64,000 nt of DNA from CANJIV01 sp046330225 (GTDB taxonomy: Bacteria > Actinomycetota > Thermoleophilia > Solirubrobacterales > Solirubrobacteraceae), in assembly GCA_046330225.1 (NCBI GenBank), contig JAXLTD010000009.1:88561-152560 (forward strand), given 5' to 3'. Position 1 is the stretch's first letter. The number at the start of each line of letters is the position of its first letter. Of this stretch, positions 1 through 7,931 are shown in pieces. The notes under the pieces were generated by a model, which had not been told where the DNA came from, did not search any database, and saw nothing but the letters and a program-made list of their open reading frames with translations. A program made the position numbers and the translations under genes.

Positions 1-504
1 GGCCATGACGCGCGACACGTCGGCCTGGGTCTCCGTGCAGCCGACGACCTCGATGGCCGGCGCGTTGACCTGGCCGCGAATCGAGCTCGTGTCGCCGCCC
101 CCGCCCCCGCCGACGAAGCTGACGCCGGGCGCGATCGTGCCCACGAGCGACGTGAGCCACACGTTCGAGGGCATGACCCGGGCGAGCTCGCGCATCGCGC
201 GGTCCCAGGAGAAGCGGCTCGTCGCCAGCGAGGCGACGGTCTGCACGCGGGTCTCGCGCAGCGCCGAGAAGTCCGCGTAGGGCTTCAGCCGCGCGGCCTC
301 GGCCTCGGCCTGGACGGCCTGGGTCTCGGCGGTCGCGAGCTTCGCCTTGTTCGTGGAGATCTGGTTGCTGGTGAGGACGTAGGCCGTGACCGCGATGACG
401 GCCAGGGCGAGCGCGCCGAGAAGCGCGTAGACGCCGACCCCGGACCGGGTCGGGGCCGTCGCTCCGCGCTTGAGGTCATCGGGGATGAGGTTGACGGCCT
501 TCAC
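1..504 (-). CDS. pilN: PilN-like type IV pilus inner-membrane assembly protein (partial)
   Basis: The reading frame starts at a GTG (504-502) that overlaps the pilM stop (GTGA) and runs off the left edge, so only the first 168 codons are visible. The product begins with the typical short cytoplasmic piece VNLIPDDLKRG, followed by one hydrophobic segment (about residues 20-42) and a periplasmic-side helix rich in Ala, Glu and Gln (coiled-coil-like), then the PilN-like stretch SWDRAMRELARVMPSNVWL. In known systems PilN binds PilM through its N-terminal NLLP-type motif and pairs with PilO; here NLIP is present at residues 4-7. PilO is presumably beyond the window. Overlap with pilM indicates translational coupling. 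The first codon could only be GTG here, because no ATG lies in frame nearby. Confidence 0.85.
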   Translation of the reverse strand, partial: MKAVNLIPDDLKRGATAPTRSGVGVYALLGALALAVIAVTAYVLTSNQISTNKAKLATAETQAVQAEAEAARLKPYADFSALRETRVQTVASLATSRFSWDRAMRELARVMPSNVWLTSLVGTIAPGVSFVGGGGGGDTSSIRGQVNAPAIEVVGCTETQADVSRVMA

Positions 505-1844
505 GCGGCGCGCTCCTCCACGGCGAGGCCGGCGGCCACGGTGACGGCGCCGGCATCGACGCCCTCCAGGGCTCCGGGGCGGGCCTCGGCCACGACCCGC
601 GTCGAGACGGGGACGCCGAGGTCGGCGGCGAACCGGGCCGCGAAGCCCGGAACCTGCAGTGCCGAGCCGGTGAGCACGGCCTGGTCGACGCCGAGGCCGA
701 GCTCCTGGGTCCGGTAGAAGTCCATGGAGGCGCGCACCTCGTCGGCGATGCGGCGCGTGCCGTCGGCCAGCTCGGCCCGCGCGTCGTCGACGATCGCCGG
801 GTCGCCGTCGATGGAGTCGGTCGGTGCCGTGAGCCCGACGTGGCGCAGCCACTGGTGGCTGTGGTCCAGCCGCAGGCCGCGGCGCTCGGCCAGCCCGGCG
901 GCCATCGACTCGAGGCCGGTGCTCACGATGCGCGTGAAGCGGCAGATCGAGCCCTCGGCGACCGCGACGTTCGTGAGGCCGCCGACGCTCACGTACAGCG
1001 TGGTGCCGCGCAGCTCGTCGAGCGCCGCCGCGTGGGCGGAGGCCTGGGCGAGCACGAAGGCGTCGCCGGCGACCGCTCCGCCATCCGAGGCGGCGGGACC
1101 GCCTTCGCCGGCGCCGTTCCCCTCGCTGCCGAGATCGAGGCCGTAGGGGCCCGGCACCTCGGGCTCGAGTGTGCCGTGATCCGGCCCGTCGGAGCCGGGG
1201 CGGCCGCGGTCGCCATCGGAGTCCATGTCCCCAGGATCGGCTGCCGGGTTCGCCGGAACCGCGGCGGGAAGCGCGTTGCCCTGGCCGGGCGCCGCGGCGC
1301 CCCCGCCCGAGAGGGCGCGCACCATGGCGAACGCGGCCAGGTCGATGCCCTCGGGGCGGAGCCCGGCCTGGCGGGCCGCGGCGAGGAGGCGCTCGATCAT
1401 GTCGCGGCGCGCGGCCACGAGGACGACGCGCGTGCGGTCGCCCTGGTCGGTCTGGACGACGCCGAGCGAGTGGTAGTCGAGCACGGCCTGCTCGAGCGGC
1501 ATCGGGACCTGCTCCTGGGCCTGGAACCGGACGGCCGCGTCGAGCTCCTTGCGGTCCTCGATGCGGGGGAGGTCGAGCGTCCGCACGACGATGCGCTGGT
1601 TGGCCACTCCGAGCCGGACCCGCTTGCCGAGCCCGTGCTCCTTGAAGAACGCCCTGAGGGCCTCGGCGAGCGCGTCGACGTCGACGACCTCGCCGTCCCG
1701 GATCAGCCCCGGGGCGAGCGGCGCGGTCGCCGCGCGCTCGACGGCGCCGTCGGGGCCGGCGACTTCGGCCGCGGCGACGTAGCCGGGCTCGATGTCCAGG
1801 CCCACGATGGAGCGGGGGCGGCGGGTGGGAAGCGCGAGAGCCAT
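501..1844 (-). CDS. pilM: PilM, actin-like ATPase of type IV pilus assembly
   Basis: PilM is the cytoplasmic actin-fold ATPase that links the pilus motors to the PilN/PilO inner-membrane complex. The 447-residue product shows the phosphate-1 motif region SIVGLDIEPGYVAAAEV (about residues 12-28), the family stretch RIVVRTLDLPRI, and near the end LTGSALQVPGFAARFA, the adenosine-binding region. Between about residues 173 and 260 there is a long low-complexity insert rich in Gly, Pro, Ala and Asp. Typical PilM proteins of about 350 residues lack it, so the extra length is explained by this linker. The stop overlaps the pilN start by four bases. It is the first gene after a 173-bp gap, so it is probably the start of a pilM-pilN-pilO transcript. 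Confidence 0.93.
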   Translation of the reverse strand: MALALPTRRPRSIVGLDIEPGYVAAAEVAGPDGAVERAATAPLAPGLIRDGEVVDVDALAEALRAFFKEHGLGKRVRLGVANQRIVVRTLDLPRIEDRKELDAAVRFQAQEQVPMPLEQAVLDYHSLGVVQTDQGDRTRVVLVAARRDMIERLLAAARQAGLRPEGIDLAAFAMVRALSGGGAAAPGQGNALPAAVPANPAADPGDMDSDGDRGRPGSDGPDHGTLEPEVPGPYGLDLGSEGNGAGEGGPAASDGGAVAGDAFVLAQASAHAAALDELRGTTLYVSVGGLTNVAVAEGSICRFTRIVSTGLESMAAGLAERRGLRLDHSHQWLRHVGLTAPTDSIDGDPAIVDDARAELADGTRRIADEVRASMDFYRTQELGLGVDQAVLTGSALQVPGFAARFAADLGVPVSTRVVAEARPGALEGVDAGAVTVAAGLAVEERAA

Positions 1845-1956
1845 GTGAGTGGGAGGGCGAGGCGGCGGACGCGAAAGCAGCCGTCGCCCCGGGTTTCGGC
1901 CCCGGCGCGGGCGCGCGTGAGTGCCGGTGACGGGTGCCCAACCATCCGTCCAGTCT

Positions 1957-1984
1957 TCATCGGGGTTTCGCCGCCAAACCTGGC
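1957..1984 (-). promoter_or_regulatory. possible sigma-28-like promoter of pilM (weak)
   Basis: On the minus strand, GCCAG is followed by 15 bases and then CCCGATGA, ending about 113 bases before the pilM ATG. The spacing and the CGAT core match the better elements found before the pilin (7328-7355) and pilB (43382-43409), but the -35 half is poor. The 1845-2017 gap holds no gene; its leader contains GC-rich hairpins that I cannot assign to a known riboswitch. Confidence 0.3.
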
Positions 1985-2017
1985 GCGTTCCCGCTCGTCC
2001 GGGCGGCGGGCTGGCCG

Positions 2018-2767
2018 TTAGAAGCGGTCGAGGTACCAGTCGACGATGTCCGGCCCCGCGAAGAGGCCGACGAGGCCGCCGAGTGCGAGGAACGGGCCGA
2101 ACGGCACCGCGGTCTTGCGCCCCTCCCCCGCTCCGCGCTGGCGCGAGATCACGATCAGGCCGCCGAGCGTGCCGAGGATGAGCGCCGCAATGATGGCCGG
2201 GGCGACCGACCTGCCGAGGTAGAGCCCCATGACGGCCGCGAGCTTCACGTCGCCCATGCCCATCCCGCGCGGATACAGCAGCGCGGCGAGGAGGAAGAAC
2301 CCCCCGGCGGCGGCCCCGGCGATCAGGTACTCCGGCAGGGCGTGGAGGTCGGTGAGCGCCACGATGACCGGCGCGAGGATCGCGAACGGCAGCAGGATCC
2401 GGTTGGGGATGATCCGGTGGTCGAGATCGATGAGCGCGACCGGGATGAGCATGGTCACGAAGGCGATGCCCAGCCAGACGTCCTCATCGGCCCCGCGGGA
2501 GGCGACGACCGCGCAGTACAGCGCGGCGGTGCCGGCCTCCACGAGCGGGTAGCGGATCGAGATCGGGGCGCCGCAGGACCGGCACCGGCCTCGGAGGATC
2601 AGCCAGGAGAGGACCGGGATGTTGTCGTAGGGCTTGACCGCTGCCCCGCACTGGGGGCAGCGCGAGCCCGGCGACGCCAGCGACTCGCCGGCCGGCAGCC
2701 GGTGGATCACCACGTTCAGGAAGGAGCCGACGATGAGGCCGGCCACGGCAGCGACGACGTAGGCCAT
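2018..2767 (-). CDS. pilD: Type IV prepilin peptidase / N-methyltransferase (PilD)
   Basis: This membrane aspartyl protease cuts the class III leader of prepilins after Gly and methylates the new N-terminus. The 249-residue product has an N-terminal membrane segment followed by the cytoplasmic zinc-type loop with two CxxC pairs (Cys37/Cys40 and Cys62/Cys65), as in bifunctional enzymes. Next comes a multi-pass A24 peptidase domain with the two active-site aspartates in ALIDLDHRIIPN (Asp114 or Asp116) and GMGDVKL (Asp173). It lies directly downstream of the minor pilins it would process and upstream of pilM, all on the same strand. ATG start at 2767. Confidence 0.95.
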   Translation of the reverse strand: MAYVVAAVAGLIVGSFLNVVIHRLPAGESLASPGSRCPQCGAAVKPYDNIPVLSWLILRGRCRSCGAPISIRYPLVEAGTAALYCAVVASRGADEDVWLGIAFVTMLIPVALIDLDHRIIPNRILLPFAILAPVIVALTDLHALPEYLIAGAAAGGFFLLAALLYPRGMGMGDVKLAAVMGLYLGRSVAPAIIAALILGTLGGLIVISRQRGAGEGRKTAVPFGPFLALGGLVGLFAGPDIVDWYLDRF

Positions 2768-2807
2768 GTGCGGCGGCGATGCTAGTCCCGGGCCCGGCGG
2801 CTTCCGC

Positions 2808-4382
2808 CTACAGCGGCGGAAGCTGCTCGGTGTAGCGCACGATCCGCCAGGCGGACTGCACGGGGTCCAGGAAGTTCGGCGGCGAGCGGTAGCGCAGCCG
2901 GTCGTCGTAGTTGTAGCGCTTGGTGTAGCCGTTCAGGACGCTGTTGCCGTTGCCGCGCCCGACCGGCCCGCGGAACTTCTGGGCGATGACGCCGTTCACC
3001 GTGAGATTCCCGAGCGCCGACCCGCAGTAGTAGTTGTCGACGGTGAAGGAGTGCTGCAGCGACAGGATCGCGGCGTCGATCGTCACGTCGTTCATCGTCC
3101 CGGTGTCGTTCGTGCACGAGTTGTTGGCCCCGCGGTTGCGCACCGGGTGGTAGACGCGGATGAAGTTGTTGGCGATGAGCCCGAGCATCACGTCGCCGGA
3201 CCGGCGCAGGTCGCCGTCGATGATCACGTCCTTCTCGGCGGCGATCGTGAGGTTCGCGCCGTAGGTGCCGTGCACCGTCACGTCGCCGCAGCCCGCCGGG
3301 GCGCTGTAGGGGTCGAGCGGCTCATAGCCGGCCCCGCAGGTCCCGTTCGCCACGTAGATGATCCCCTTCGGCGGCAGCGCCATGCTCGTGCCGTTCACGG
3401 TCATGGAGCTCGTCCCCAGAACGATGTCGGTGGCCCCGGTGAACCGGTACCCGGGGTCGGCGATGTTCTTCAGCGAGGTGCCAGACGGCGGGAGCGTGAG
3501 GATCGGCGAGCTCGGCGCCCAGGTCCCGATGAACGACGGGTTGTTGCCGCTGCAGTTGCCCGAGCCGCGCCAGCCCTGGGGCGGCGCCGAGACCTCGATG
3601 CGGTCGTCGGTGTTGCGGCCGAAGTCGGGCGAGCCGCAGACCAGCAGCTCGTCGTTGGTGTGCAGCGGGCCGGCGACGATGTCGTTGGGCGCAAACTGGA
3701 TCTCGGTGCACTTGTTGCCGCCCGGGCCGGTCTGGCTCGCGCGCCCGTCCCGGTAGTAGCGGGCGCAGGCGGTCGATGCCCACGTCACGACGTCGCTGGA
3801 CTGGGTGAGCCCGTACCACGCCGGGTCGCTGGTCTCGAAGTCCGTGAAGTAGAGGTAGTCGAGGAACCCGCGGCGCCGGAACGTCGCGATCAGCGTGCGC
3901 TTGACCTTGCCGGGCGCGGCGCGGCCGGTCGCACGGATGCGGAACGTGCCCTCCCGCGAGTTGATCATCGTCGTGTCCGGAGAGGCCGGATTGCAGGACG
4001 TCGCGCCGTTGGCGGGGAGGAGCTCGATCGTGTACTCGGACGTCGTGTTGCGCAGCTGGCGCCACGTCCGCGGATCGGCGCCGCTGCCGTTCCACGCCTG
4101 GTTGACGGCGTTCGGCGTCGGCACGCCGGTGCACCGGGCCCAGTAGGCGTTGTCGCGGTTCAGGTGCGCGAGGTAGTCGTGGATGCCCGCCTCCGCAGCG
4201 GCATAGGCCTGCTTGGAGTCCTGGTCGAAGCGCGACGAGGGCTGATCCCGGTCGGTGGCCGCGAAGGCTGCGATGGTCATCATCGACCCGATGAGCAGCG
4301 CGCCGAGCACGACGATCATCGCCCAGCCGTCCTGGGCGGCGGCCCGGCGGCCCCAGCGCCGGCGCAGGCGGTTCAGACGCAT
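2808..4382 (-). CDS. PilX-like minor pilin / pilus assembly protein
   Basis: The 524-residue product begins MRLNRLRRRWGRR, followed by a hydrophobic segment (GWAMIVVLGALLIGSMMTIAAF) and the PilX-type sequence KQAYAAAEAGIHDYL typical of proteins in the PilV-PilW-PilX cluster. The rest is a long, Asn/Gly/Thr-rich extracytoplasmic domain with several cysteines (for example NGTCGAGYEPL and CGDVTVHGTYG) and a pattern like a beta-solenoid. No G-F-x-x-x-E prepilin cleavage site is clear (QDGWAMIV is the nearest), as is usual for PilX N-domains. I chose the ATG at 4382, which overlaps the end of the upstream gene by 10 bases; an in-frame GTG at 4445 would give a longer protein lacking a sensible N-terminus. 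Confidence 0.75.
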   Translation of the reverse strand: MRLNRLRRRWGRRAAAQDGWAMIVVLGALLIGSMMTIAAFAATDRDQPSSRFDQDSKQAYAAAEAGIHDYLAHLNRDNAYWARCTGVPTPNAVNQAWNGSGADPRTWRQLRNTTSEYTIELLPANGATSCNPASPDTTMINSREGTFRIRATGRAAPGKVKRTLIATFRRRGFLDYLYFTDFETSDPAWYGLTQSSDVVTWASTACARYYRDGRASQTGPGGNKCTEIQFAPNDIVAGPLHTNDELLVCGSPDFGRNTDDRIEVSAPPQGWRGSGNCSGNNPSFIGTWAPSSPILTLPPSGTSLKNIADPGYRFTGATDIVLGTSSMTVNGTSMALPPKGIIYVANGTCGAGYEPLDPYSAPAGCGDVTVHGTYGANLTIAAEKDVIIDGDLRRSGDVMLGLIANNFIRVYHPVRNRGANNSCTNDTGTMNDVTIDAAILSLQHSFTVDNYYCGSALGNLTVNGVIAQKFRGPVGRGNGNSVLNGYTKRYNYDDRLRYRSPPNFLDPVQSAWRIVRYTEQLPPL

Positions 4383-5104
4383 TGCGGACTCCGATCCGGG
4401 TCGTTGGGGTCCGACGTGCGGACGTAGACGTAGTTCTCGAACCACGTCGAGCGGCGGTCGGTCGTCGAGACCCGCGTCGGGCGCGCCACGTACGAGATCG
4501 CGACCTGGACGGCGCGGGCGCGGTCGTTGTCGTTCAGCGGGACGGCGAGCAGCCGGTTCGGGGCGATCGGCTCAGTGCCGCTGAACCCGTAGTAGCGCAG
4601 GAAGGGCGTGCTCGGCACGAGATCGACGTTCTCCAGGAGGACTCGCGTGCGCCGCAGCGTGAACGTCATGCTGTTGGGCGGCGTGCCCGCGCCCTGCCAG
4701 ACCTGCTCGGTGATCGTCTTGGCCACCGGGTCGTAGGTCAGGCGGAACTTGTCGGGCAGGAACGTGTCGTTGCCGGGATTCGTGCGGCTGTTGTTGTCCC
4801 CGAGGTCACCGTAGAACTCGACGTAGTTGCTGTCCCCGCCGACGATCGCCGCGAGCCCGGGGCCGGGGCCGAGGCAGACCTGGGAGCGCAGCGACTGCGT
4901 CATGGCCTCCATCGCGAGCCGGCCGCGGGCGATCGCGTCGACGCGGTCCTGGGTCTTCGCGGACAGCGAGACGGAGGCATCGATCACCTGGAAGGCGGCC
5001 AGGACGACAATCGTCCCCACCGCGGACGAGGCGAGCAGCTCGGTCAGGCTGAAGCCGCCCTCGTCGTGGCGCAGCCGCTGCAGGAGTGCGCGCACGATCC
5101 TCAT
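4373..5104 (-). CDS. PilW-like minor prepilin
   Basis: This minor prepilin has a short basic leader ending in GG and then FSLTELLASSAVGTIVVL, which is a class III cleavage site with Glu at position +5 and the hydrophobic pilin spine helix (about residues 16-42). The following region DAIARGRLAMEAMTQSLRSQVC is the standard PilW amphipathic helix. The remainder is a globular beta-rich domain of about 190 residues. The ATG overlaps the stop of the upstream gene (ATGA), and the 3' end overlaps the PilX-like gene. It therefore sits inside a coupled minor-pilin operon and probably helps initiate or cap the pilus, as inferred for this family. Confidence 0.82.
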   Translation of the reverse strand: MRIVRALLQRLRHDEGGFSLTELLASSAVGTIVVLAAFQVIDASVSLSAKTQDRVDAIARGRLAMEAMTQSLRSQVCLGPGPGLAAIVGGDSNYVEFYGDLGDNNSRTNPGNDTFLPDKFRLTYDPVAKTITEQVWQGAGTPPNSMTFTLRRTRVLLENVDLVPSTPFLRYYGFSGTEPIAPNRLLAVPLNDNDRARAVQVAISYVARPTRVSTTDRRSTWFENYVYVRTSDPNDPDRSPQCV

Positions 5105-6480
5105 GGGCAGCTCGAGGTCGCCCCGGAGGTGGGGATCGTGAAGGTCTGCAGCGCCGTGCCGGCGTCCCAGTCGTAGGCCTTGACGCCGGTGATGGTCACG
5201 CTGCGGGTGCCGCTCTGGGCGCAGACGTCGTAGTCGCCGTAGGGCACGCCGGGCTTGGGGAGCTGGCCGGCGCTGTCGGTCGTGCCCATGTCCAGGCGGG
5301 TGGCCGGGCACCCGGCGGACTTCTGGTAGGCGATCACCCGCGCTCCGGAGATGGCCGGGTTCCCAACCGCCCCGGAGCGCACGAGCACGTTGAGTGCGGG
5401 CTCCTTGACCACCACGGTGTGGCTCCCGCCGGGGCTGACGATCTGGGTGATGCGCGGCTCAGCGGGCGCCGGGTTGGGCGGCGTGCCCGCGCCCACGGCG
5501 AAGCGCGGATCGCCCGGATCGGCGCCGGTGCAGTTACCCGAGTAGACGGCGTAGGGGTCGGTGAACGGGAAGAGCGAGGTTGCCGTGAGCGACGTGACAG
5601 CGGTGCCGTTCCCGAACACCTTCGCGAACGGCGCGGCGAGGCCCGAGTTGGCCACCGACAGGGTGCGCAGGTCATCGGCCTGCGGTGCCCCCACGGTGCC
5701 GGTCGAGACCCGGTAGGGCCGCGTCTGCACCGATGCCGTGATCTGGCCGGGCGTGTCGCAGTCCAGGACCATCGTCGTCCGGGTGTTCTCCTGGACGGTC
5801 GTGGTGTCGGTGACCGGGCTCACGCCGTTGCGATCCACGCAGCCGCCGGTGACGGTCGCCGAGTAGTTGCCCGACGGGATCGGCCCGAAGATCACGCAGC
5901 CGGAGCTGTTGGTGAAGTCGCTGAAGCTGCCGGCTCCGCCGGTGGTGATCTGCGCCCCGGACACGCCGACGCCGTTGCGGTTGAGCACCTGCACCGCGAG
6001 GCCGCCGGCGTTCGGCGCGATCAGGCTGCGCTGGACCACCGGCCTGCCCGTGCCGCTCAGGCGCGGCCATCTCACCGTCGAGCTGATCTCGATGTAGTCG
6101 GCCCCCGCGGTGCCCGCCGTGCAGGATGCGGTCGAGCCGTTGTCGCCGACCCACTCGGCGTGGGACGTCACGGTGTACGTGACGCCGGCGACCGCCCGGG
6201 TGTAGGTCTCGTCGTAGCGGTAGAGCGCGGGGTGCTTGAAGGACCGCATCCGCTCCTGATCGGCCTGGGCGAGATCCGAGGCGATCGCGCGGGTCTTGAT
6301 CTTCCCGGAGCTCGCCGCGGCGCCGTCCAGGCTCGAGTAGACCGCCAGCCCGATCGTCACGAGCAGCAGCGCGCTGACGAGCGTCTCGACCAGCGACCAG
6401 CCGCCCTCGGCGGCCAGCCGGACCCGTCCGCGGGCGAGGCGGGGAGCGGCGCGGCGGGAGATCTTGGATCCGCGGTCCAC
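5101..6480 (-). CDS. PilV-like minor prepilin with large C-terminal beta domains
   Basis: A prepilin-type N-terminus (leader ending AAEGG, then WSLVETLVSALLLVTIG, Glu at +5) precedes an unusually large body of about 430 residues. The body looks like repeated carboxypeptidase-regulatory or Ig-like beta sandwiches: VQVLNRNGVGVSGAQITTGG followed by GNYSATVTGGCVDRNG, and later NVLVRSGAVGNPAISGARV followed by PYGDYDVCAQSG. Such domains would make it a candidate adhesin or tip pilin (inference). The start is uncertain: the frame is open back to an ATG at 6606, but I prefer the GTG at 6480, which has a GAGG about ten bases upstream and gives a leader of normal length. The stop overlaps the PilW-like gene. 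Confidence 0.75.
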   Translation of the reverse strand: MDRGSKISRRAAPRLARGRVRLAAEGGWSLVETLVSALLLVTIGLAVYSSLDGAAASSGKIKTRAIASDLAQADQERMRSFKHPALYRYDETYTRAVAGVTYTVTSHAEWVGDNGSTASCTAGTAGADYIEISSTVRWPRLSGTGRPVVQRSLIAPNAGGLAVQVLNRNGVGVSGAQITTGGAGSFSDFTNSSGCVIFGPIPSGNYSATVTGGCVDRNGVSPVTDTTTVQENTRTTMVLDCDTPGQITASVQTRPYRVSTGTVGAPQADDLRTLSVANSGLAAPFAKVFGNGTAVTSLTATSLFPFTDPYAVYSGNCTGADPGDPRFAVGAGTPPNPAPAEPRITQIVSPGGSHTVVVKEPALNVLVRSGAVGNPAISGARVIAYQKSAGCPATRLDMGTTDSAGQLPKPGVPYGDYDVCAQSGTRSVTITGVKAYDWDAGTALQTFTIPTSGATSSCP

Positions 6481-6616
6481 CCCCGCGACCTCGGCATTTG
6501 GCCAACGATCCTTGATGCGCGCGAGCCGGCGGGCAACGGATGGTCGAGCGCCAGCGCGCCATGCGCGAGCGGGTTCTGCCGAGCGAGAGCCCGCCGCAGG
6601 CCCCACCAGAAACGCA

Positions 6617-6646
6617 CTCGGGGCGGGCCGTGCGGCCCGCCCCGAG
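6617..6646 (-). terminator. Strong hairpin after the major pilin gene
   Basis: A perfect 13-bp GC stem (CTCGGGGCGGGCC with GGCCCGCCCCGAG) closes a 4-base loop, beginning 25 bases after the pilin stop. On the minus strand a short run TGCGTTTC follows. It would terminate or attenuate transcription, so that pilin is made in excess of the minor pilins, or protect the pilin mRNA 3' end. Confidence 0.75.
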
Positions 6647-6671
6647 GCGATGCGTTGGTGTCAGCCGAGCG

Positions 6672-7121
6672 CTACCAGCTGCCGGAGGCCGGGCAGCCGC
6701 CCTTGCCGACCGGGGCGCAGGTGCGGGTGATCCCGCCGCCCGCTGCCCGGGTGATCGTGAACACGCCCGCGGTGTCCGACTTGGACTTCGCGGTGATCGT
6801 GTAGCTGTTGGCCGTGGCCGCGGTGACGGCCACCTGGCCGACGCCGGCGCCGATCGACAGGCCGCTCGGGCCATCGGCCTCGAGCTCGGCCTGCGTGTCG
6901 CACTTGGTGTAGTCCTGCTCGGTCGCGTAGCACGACTCCACCTGGGAGAGCATGTTGCGCGCGTCGGACTTGGCAGACGCGTCCTGGCCCTTGGACCGCT
7001 GGCCGAGGAACGTCGGCAGGGCGATCGCGGCGAGGATGCCGATGATGAGGATGACGACCAGGAGCTCGATCAGGGTGAAGCCCTGCTCGTCCTGGGCGCG
7101 CTCGCGGAGCTTGTGCAGCAT
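6672..7121 (-). CDS. pilA: Major type IV pilin (PilA-like)
   Basis: The 149-residue prepilin has a 14-residue basic leader (MLHKLRERAQDEQG) cut before FTLIELLVVILIIGILAAIA, a textbook class III site with Glu at +5. The C-terminal globular domain contains two cysteine pairs, SCYATEQDYTKC and TCAPVGKGGCP, the second being a C-terminal disulfide-loop-type pair. The ATG at 7121 has an excellent ribosome binding site (AAGGAGG, seven bases upstream), which fits high expression. It is preceded by a long leader containing a cyclic-di-GMP riboswitch and followed by a strong hairpin, so its expression is probably uncoupled from the downstream minor pilins. Confidence 0.96.
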   Translation of the reverse strand: MLHKLRERAQDEQGFTLIELLVVILIIGILAAIALPTFLGQRSKGQDASAKSDARNMLSQVESCYATEQDYTKCDTQAELEADGPSGLSIGAGVGQVAVTAATANSYTITAKSKSDTAGVFTITRAAGGGITRTCAPVGKGGCPASGSW

Positions 7122-7215
7122 TGAATCCTCCTTGGATTCGATTGGGCCTTGATGCCTGGTCGCCAGTCCAGGCCGCCCTGCCGATCGGGGAGGAGCCGTG
7201 CTATCAGCACTTCCC

Positions 7216-7310
7216 GGTGGCAACCCGGCTCCCTCGTCTGCGGCTGTCTCTCCGCGGCGGAGGTCCGTGGCTTTGCGTCCCGCCCTCGCAGGCGGTTTGC
7301 CCTGAGCACC
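7216..7310 (-). promoter_or_regulatory. Cyclic-di-GMP-I (GEMM-I) riboswitch in the pilin leader
   Basis: Read on the minus strand this segment has every conserved block of the GEMM-I aptamer in order: P1 strand GGTG, then CAGGGCAAACC, a GC-rich P2 arm, the tetraloop-receptor strand GGACGCAAAGCCACGG, the P3 arm, then GGGAGCCGGGTTGCC and the closing CACC. The AGGGCAAACC and GGACGCAAAGCC blocks are those of the well-studied Vibrio c-di-GMP riboswitch; the ligand-contacting G is kept, which argues for c-di-GMP rather than cGAMP. About 95 bases separate the aptamer from the pilin ATG. They include small hairpins (GTGCT-GAT-AGCAC; GCCTGG/CCAGGC at 7153-7172) that could act as the expression platform. 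Whether the switch is on or off cannot be read from sequence alone. Confidence 0.93.
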
Positions 7311-7327
7311 TTGGTCTGGCAGAGGCC

Positions 7328-7355
7328 GTATCGACGTTCCGGAGGGCCGGCTTGA
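7328..7355 (-). promoter_or_regulatory. Putative sigma-28-like promoter of the pilin transcript
   Basis: On the minus strand TCAAG is followed by exactly 15 bases and GTCGATAC. This resembles the FliA/SigD/WhiG class (TAAA-N15-GCCGATAA). The expected start of transcription falls about ten bases before the riboswitch P1 stem. The same arrangement (TCAAG-N15-GCCGATGG) precedes pilB. The rest of the 349-base gap 7122-7470 is riboswitch and leader. Confidence 0.55.
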
Positions 7356-7470
7356 ACGTTGTGGACGTTCGTCCGGCTCCGGTGGACGGAATCGTGCATG
7401 CGGCGGGCTGGTTCTCAGCACCCGCCGGCTCCGGACGCGGCCGCCCAGCGAACCATCTACGCTCTTCTGC

Positions 7471-7905
7471 GTGGTCGGACGCCGCCTCGTCGCCCTGCTC
7501 GTCGTCCTGCTCGTGATCGGCGCCGTGGCGGCGGCGATCGCGCCGCAGCCCGGCCCCGGGCCCCTGCCCGCGACCACGGCGCCCACGACCACGGCCGCGG
7601 CGCCGCCCGACCGCTCCCCGGCCCGCACGGTCACCCTGTCCCTGCCGGCTGGGAGCACCCCGGACGACGTCGTGCGCGCACGCTCCGGGGACCTCGTGCG
7701 GCTCACCGTGGCGGCCGCCGCGCCGGGAACCGTGACGATCGACGGCCTGGACCGCCTGGAGCCCGTCGACCCGGACACCCCGGCCCGCTTCGAGTTCATC
7801 GCCGACCGGACGGGCACCTTCCCGGTCCGGCTCGCCCTCTCCAGCCAGGGCGCAGCGGAGGCCCCGCCCGCCGTGGGGCGGCTCGAGATCGCGCCGGCGG
7901 CGTAG
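7471..7905 (+). CDS. Membrane-anchored cupredoxin-like small protein
   Basis: This 144-residue protein starts at GTG with MVGRRLVALLVVLLVIGAVAAAIA, a single membrane anchor or uncleaved signal, then a Pro/Thr/Ala-rich linker (about residues 27-52). A small beta-rich domain of about 90 residues follows, with the pattern VRARSGDLVRLTVAAAAPGTVTIDGL and PARFEFIADRTGTFPVRL, like the EfeO-type cupredoxin fold. The copper-ligand Cys/His residues of true cupredoxins are absent, so a structural or binding role outside the membrane is more likely than electron transfer (inference). It is transcribed alone, divergently from the pilin promoter. Confidence 0.6.
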   Translation: MVGRRLVALLVVLLVIGAVAAAIAPQPGPGPLPATTAPTTTAAAPPDRSPARTVTLSLPAGSTPDDVVRARSGDLVRLTVAAAAPGTVTIDGLDRLEPVDPDTPARFEFIADRTGTFPVRLALSSQGAAEAPPAVGRLEIAPAA

Positions 7906-7931
7906 GAGCCGGGCCGCCGCGCCGCCGGGCG

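Noticed and set aside
1845..1960. A riboswitch in the pilM leader
   Set aside because: GC-rich hairpins are present, but none of the conserved GEMM or other aptamer blocks is recognisable.
2766..4427. A long plus-strand frame opposite the PilX-like gene
   Set aside because: Val/Arg/Gly/Ala-biased antisense translation without a ribosome site or domain.
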